From contig KV748203.1 in NCBI GenBank assembly GCA_001692895.1, positions 1,084,330-1,148,329 on the forward strand: a stretch of DNA of 64,000 nt. Reading direction: 5' to 3'. The stretch comes from Cenococcum geophilum 1.58. Taxonomy: Eukaryota > Ascomycota > Dothideomycetes > Gloniales > Gloniaceae. Shown here piece after piece: positions 62,330 through 64,000 of this stretch (positions are counted from its first letter, which is position 1; each line of letters opens with the position of its first letter). The notes beneath the pieces were generated by a model, which was given only the letters and a program-made list of their open reading frames with translations, had not been told where the DNA came from and made no database searches. Position numbers and translations under genes: made by a program.

Positions 62330-63801
62330 ATACAATGCTTCGTACGCGCAGTATAGTTGTCAATAATTTATTATCAAGCGTATTATCGATATCGCTTATT
62401 AATAAGATCGATATCGATTAAATTTATTATCAATAATTCTTAACACCCATATAAATTTTAAAACCACTTCAAAAATCTACCTTTTTCCGGCATTACACGA
62501 AATATAGATTCTAAAGTTAATTTATCTTCTCTTACCCCTTTAACTACTTAAGACTCAATTAAAACTGTGTTAAAAAAGAGTAAAAAACGCACGCCTACGG
62601 CTACCAAGACTTGGGCCCACACACGCGAGCCAAAGAATGGAGAGCTAGAAGAACAAAGAAAAAACCATATTTTCTACTATAAATACTGTTTAGATCCACT
62701 ATATACTACTCTTACTAGTAATAGCTTCCGAGCTTACCTTAATAGCAAATATAGAATTAAAGTTAAATTAACTCCAGGCCCCATTTAATTAGTAACTCTT
62801 AATTAATTATAATAGCTATATATTAGAGCAATATCTATAGGTTAAATATAACAGCTTAATATCTAAGTTCTTCAGAAAGTCTTAAATAAAGATATTATTA
62901 ATAAGGCGCTAGTCACCATAATTATTATAGAAAATCTTCCGTTCTATATTATTAAATGGCCAGAGTTTTATACCTTATATTAAGTTCTTAACCCTAAAGT
63001 AAAAGGTAATATTATAACTGCACACTCTAAAGTTATAAAGAAGATTAGAAAATTATAGCTATCCTATAAAGACCTTATACAAAAGAAGCTTTAGTTAGCA
63101 ATAGTAAGCGTTTATCTTTTATTTAATATCTAGACCTCTCTAAATAAACTTCTTCTTCTTCTTAGGATTTGCGCCCACTTTGTTAAAGTAATTAGTAAAA
63201 AGCTATTAAATATTCTTATTACGCTTCGTCTAGTTGCGAATTATAGTAGAAATAAGCAATTCTCTACTCTTCTTCTAGTCCTTTAAGAGTATAGGATTAT
63301 ATTAAAAAATTGGTGCTATTATTTCTAATAACGCTTCTTTAAACGATACTCTTTGCTAACAATTCAGTATCTACCTCCAGGAGGAAGAGGCAATTAAGTA
63401 GGATGCTTTATATTAACGGATTTAATGTATTAGGCATATTGTTAACCTAGCCGTATAAGCCTTTTTATTTTAGAATCTAATTAAAATAAAGTAAGTTAAA
63501 TAGTATAATAAATAAGAAAGAATAGGAGAAGTTAGAAATAAAGAAGAGAAGCAGGTAACCATTTAAGTAATAGGTCTACTTAGAAAACTTTATAATATTA
63601 TTATACACATCCGCAGTTCCGCTAATCGTATAAAGGAGTTTAAAGCTCTAGCAGGAAGGTTAATTCCCCTTAATAATTAAACAAGATGGAATAGCTAGTA
63701 TTTAATACTACTTATAGCAATTAAAAAAGCAGGAGCTATTAACACCTATTTAAAGAATAACTTTACCACGCTTAAAAAGGACTATCTTTCTCCAAGCATC
63801 T
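62330..63801 (+). mobile_element. hAT-family DNA transposon, 3'-truncated and RIP-degraded
   Basis: From about 62.56 kb the plus strand encodes a degraded hAT transposase. A BED-type zinc finger region comes first (TWAHTREPKNGE, then YKYC...NSFRAYLNSKYRIKV; the first Cys and a His appear lost by RIP). Core text follows, such as RHIVNLAV-AFLF near 63.43 kb and the strongly conserved IIIHIRSSANRIKEFKALAG near 63.6 kb, followed by IPLNN-TRWNS and KKAGAINTYLKNNF. The frame is interrupted by many stops and stops abruptly at about 63801, before the C-terminal dimerisation domain. AT-rich subterminal repeats (TTATCAATAATT, CGATATCG) occur at 62.36-62.44 kb. The 5' terminal inverted repeat cannot be fixed without the other end. 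Confidence 0.75.
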
Positions 63802-64000
63802 ATGTAACCGACTACCAGACCCTGTTTCACTAGCGTCAGCACTACCCTCGTATGTCTCGGATATAGTCAAAATGAGTCATGGACCTCGGAGTTCAGGGGT
63901 CTACTTTCATGTATTTATACCACTTGATTTCCATAGATTTATAATTAAGTCGCTCGTTTAATTCCCACACACTGCAAAGCTTACAGTTATGAGCCCGGCC
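63802..64000. other. non-degraded flank, no gene seen
   Basis: Composition returns to normal within a few bases after the hAT remnant. No coding frame of note occurs in the 199 bases available. Confidence 0.6.

Larger units (their letters stand above)
15050..63801. other. RIP-degraded AT-rich transposon block
   Basis: From about 15.05 kb the sequence is dominated by TA, TTA and ATA strings. CpA and TpG are almost missing while CpG is still frequent, as expected for RIP (CpA to TpA on either strand) and unlike plain CpG-methylation decay. Open frames over 100 codons are nearly absent. Every stretch I could identify is a transposon, most nested in another. Islands without this bias (21507-21802, 43120-43321, parts of 46.7-48.8 kb, and 61.6-62.3 kb) stand out. 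Confidence 0.92.

Overview
The window comes from a filamentous ascomycete (Pezizomycotina-type). Evidence: short introns of about 50 nt with CTAAC-like branch sites, pyrimidine-rich promoters, a cofilin-fold/PH fungal protein, a fungal nucleoside-phosphorylase-like gene, and a large repeat block with strong RIP (repeat-induced point mutation). No species can be named from sequence alone.

Layout. (1) About 1-14.5 kb is gene-rich with ordinary base composition. It holds the 5' part of a secreted cupredoxin-like gene (minus), the SEC61 alpha translocon gene (plus, 3 exons), a TRAPP subunit gene of the Trs31/TRAPPC5 type (minus, 2 exons), an actin-depolymerising-factor-fold plus PH-like protein gene (minus, 7 exons, 1124 aa), and, divergent from it, a gene fusing a nucleoside-phosphorylase-like (PNP_UDP) domain to the client-binding C-terminal half of a class-B Hsp40 (plus, 2 exons, 906 aa). 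(2) About 15.1-63.8 kb is a nest of AT-rich, RIP-degraded transposons. CpA and TpG are nearly absent while CpG survives. (3) The last 200 bases return to ordinary composition.

Repeat block, left to right: a minus-strand Ty1/copia pol remnant (15.2-16.06 kb); an LTR plus stub of a gypsy element (16.06-16.68 kb); LINE copy A (16.68-41.37 kb in three pieces), split by a chromovirus (17340-25632, TSD CTAAT) and by a second gypsy family (27325-41205, TSD CTAGC). That second element is itself split by another chromovirus (31127-39104, TSD ATTAA). Next come LINE copy B, minus strand (41419-49294, 13-bp TSD), split by an ORF1-only LINE (46674-48784, 12-bp TSD) and by an unmutated solo LTR (43120-43321); a gag-like remnant (49.3-50.5 kb); LINE copy C, minus strand (about 50.8-61.6 kb), split by a third chromovirus (52578-60284, TSD TTTAT); a repeat-rich patch with less mutation (61.6-62.3 kb); and a broken hAT transposon (about 62.33-63.80 kb). 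A 296-bp unmutated LTR-like insert (21507-21802) sits inside the first chromovirus.

How the genes relate: the first four are independent conserved or secreted-pathway genes. SEC61 and Trs31 both serve the early secretory route but are convergent neighbours, not an operon. The most unusual gene is the PNP-Hsp40 fusion. It joins a domain used as an effector in fungal NLRs and bacterial defence to a misfolded-protein-binding module, and lies about 0.6 kb from the heterochromatin-like block.
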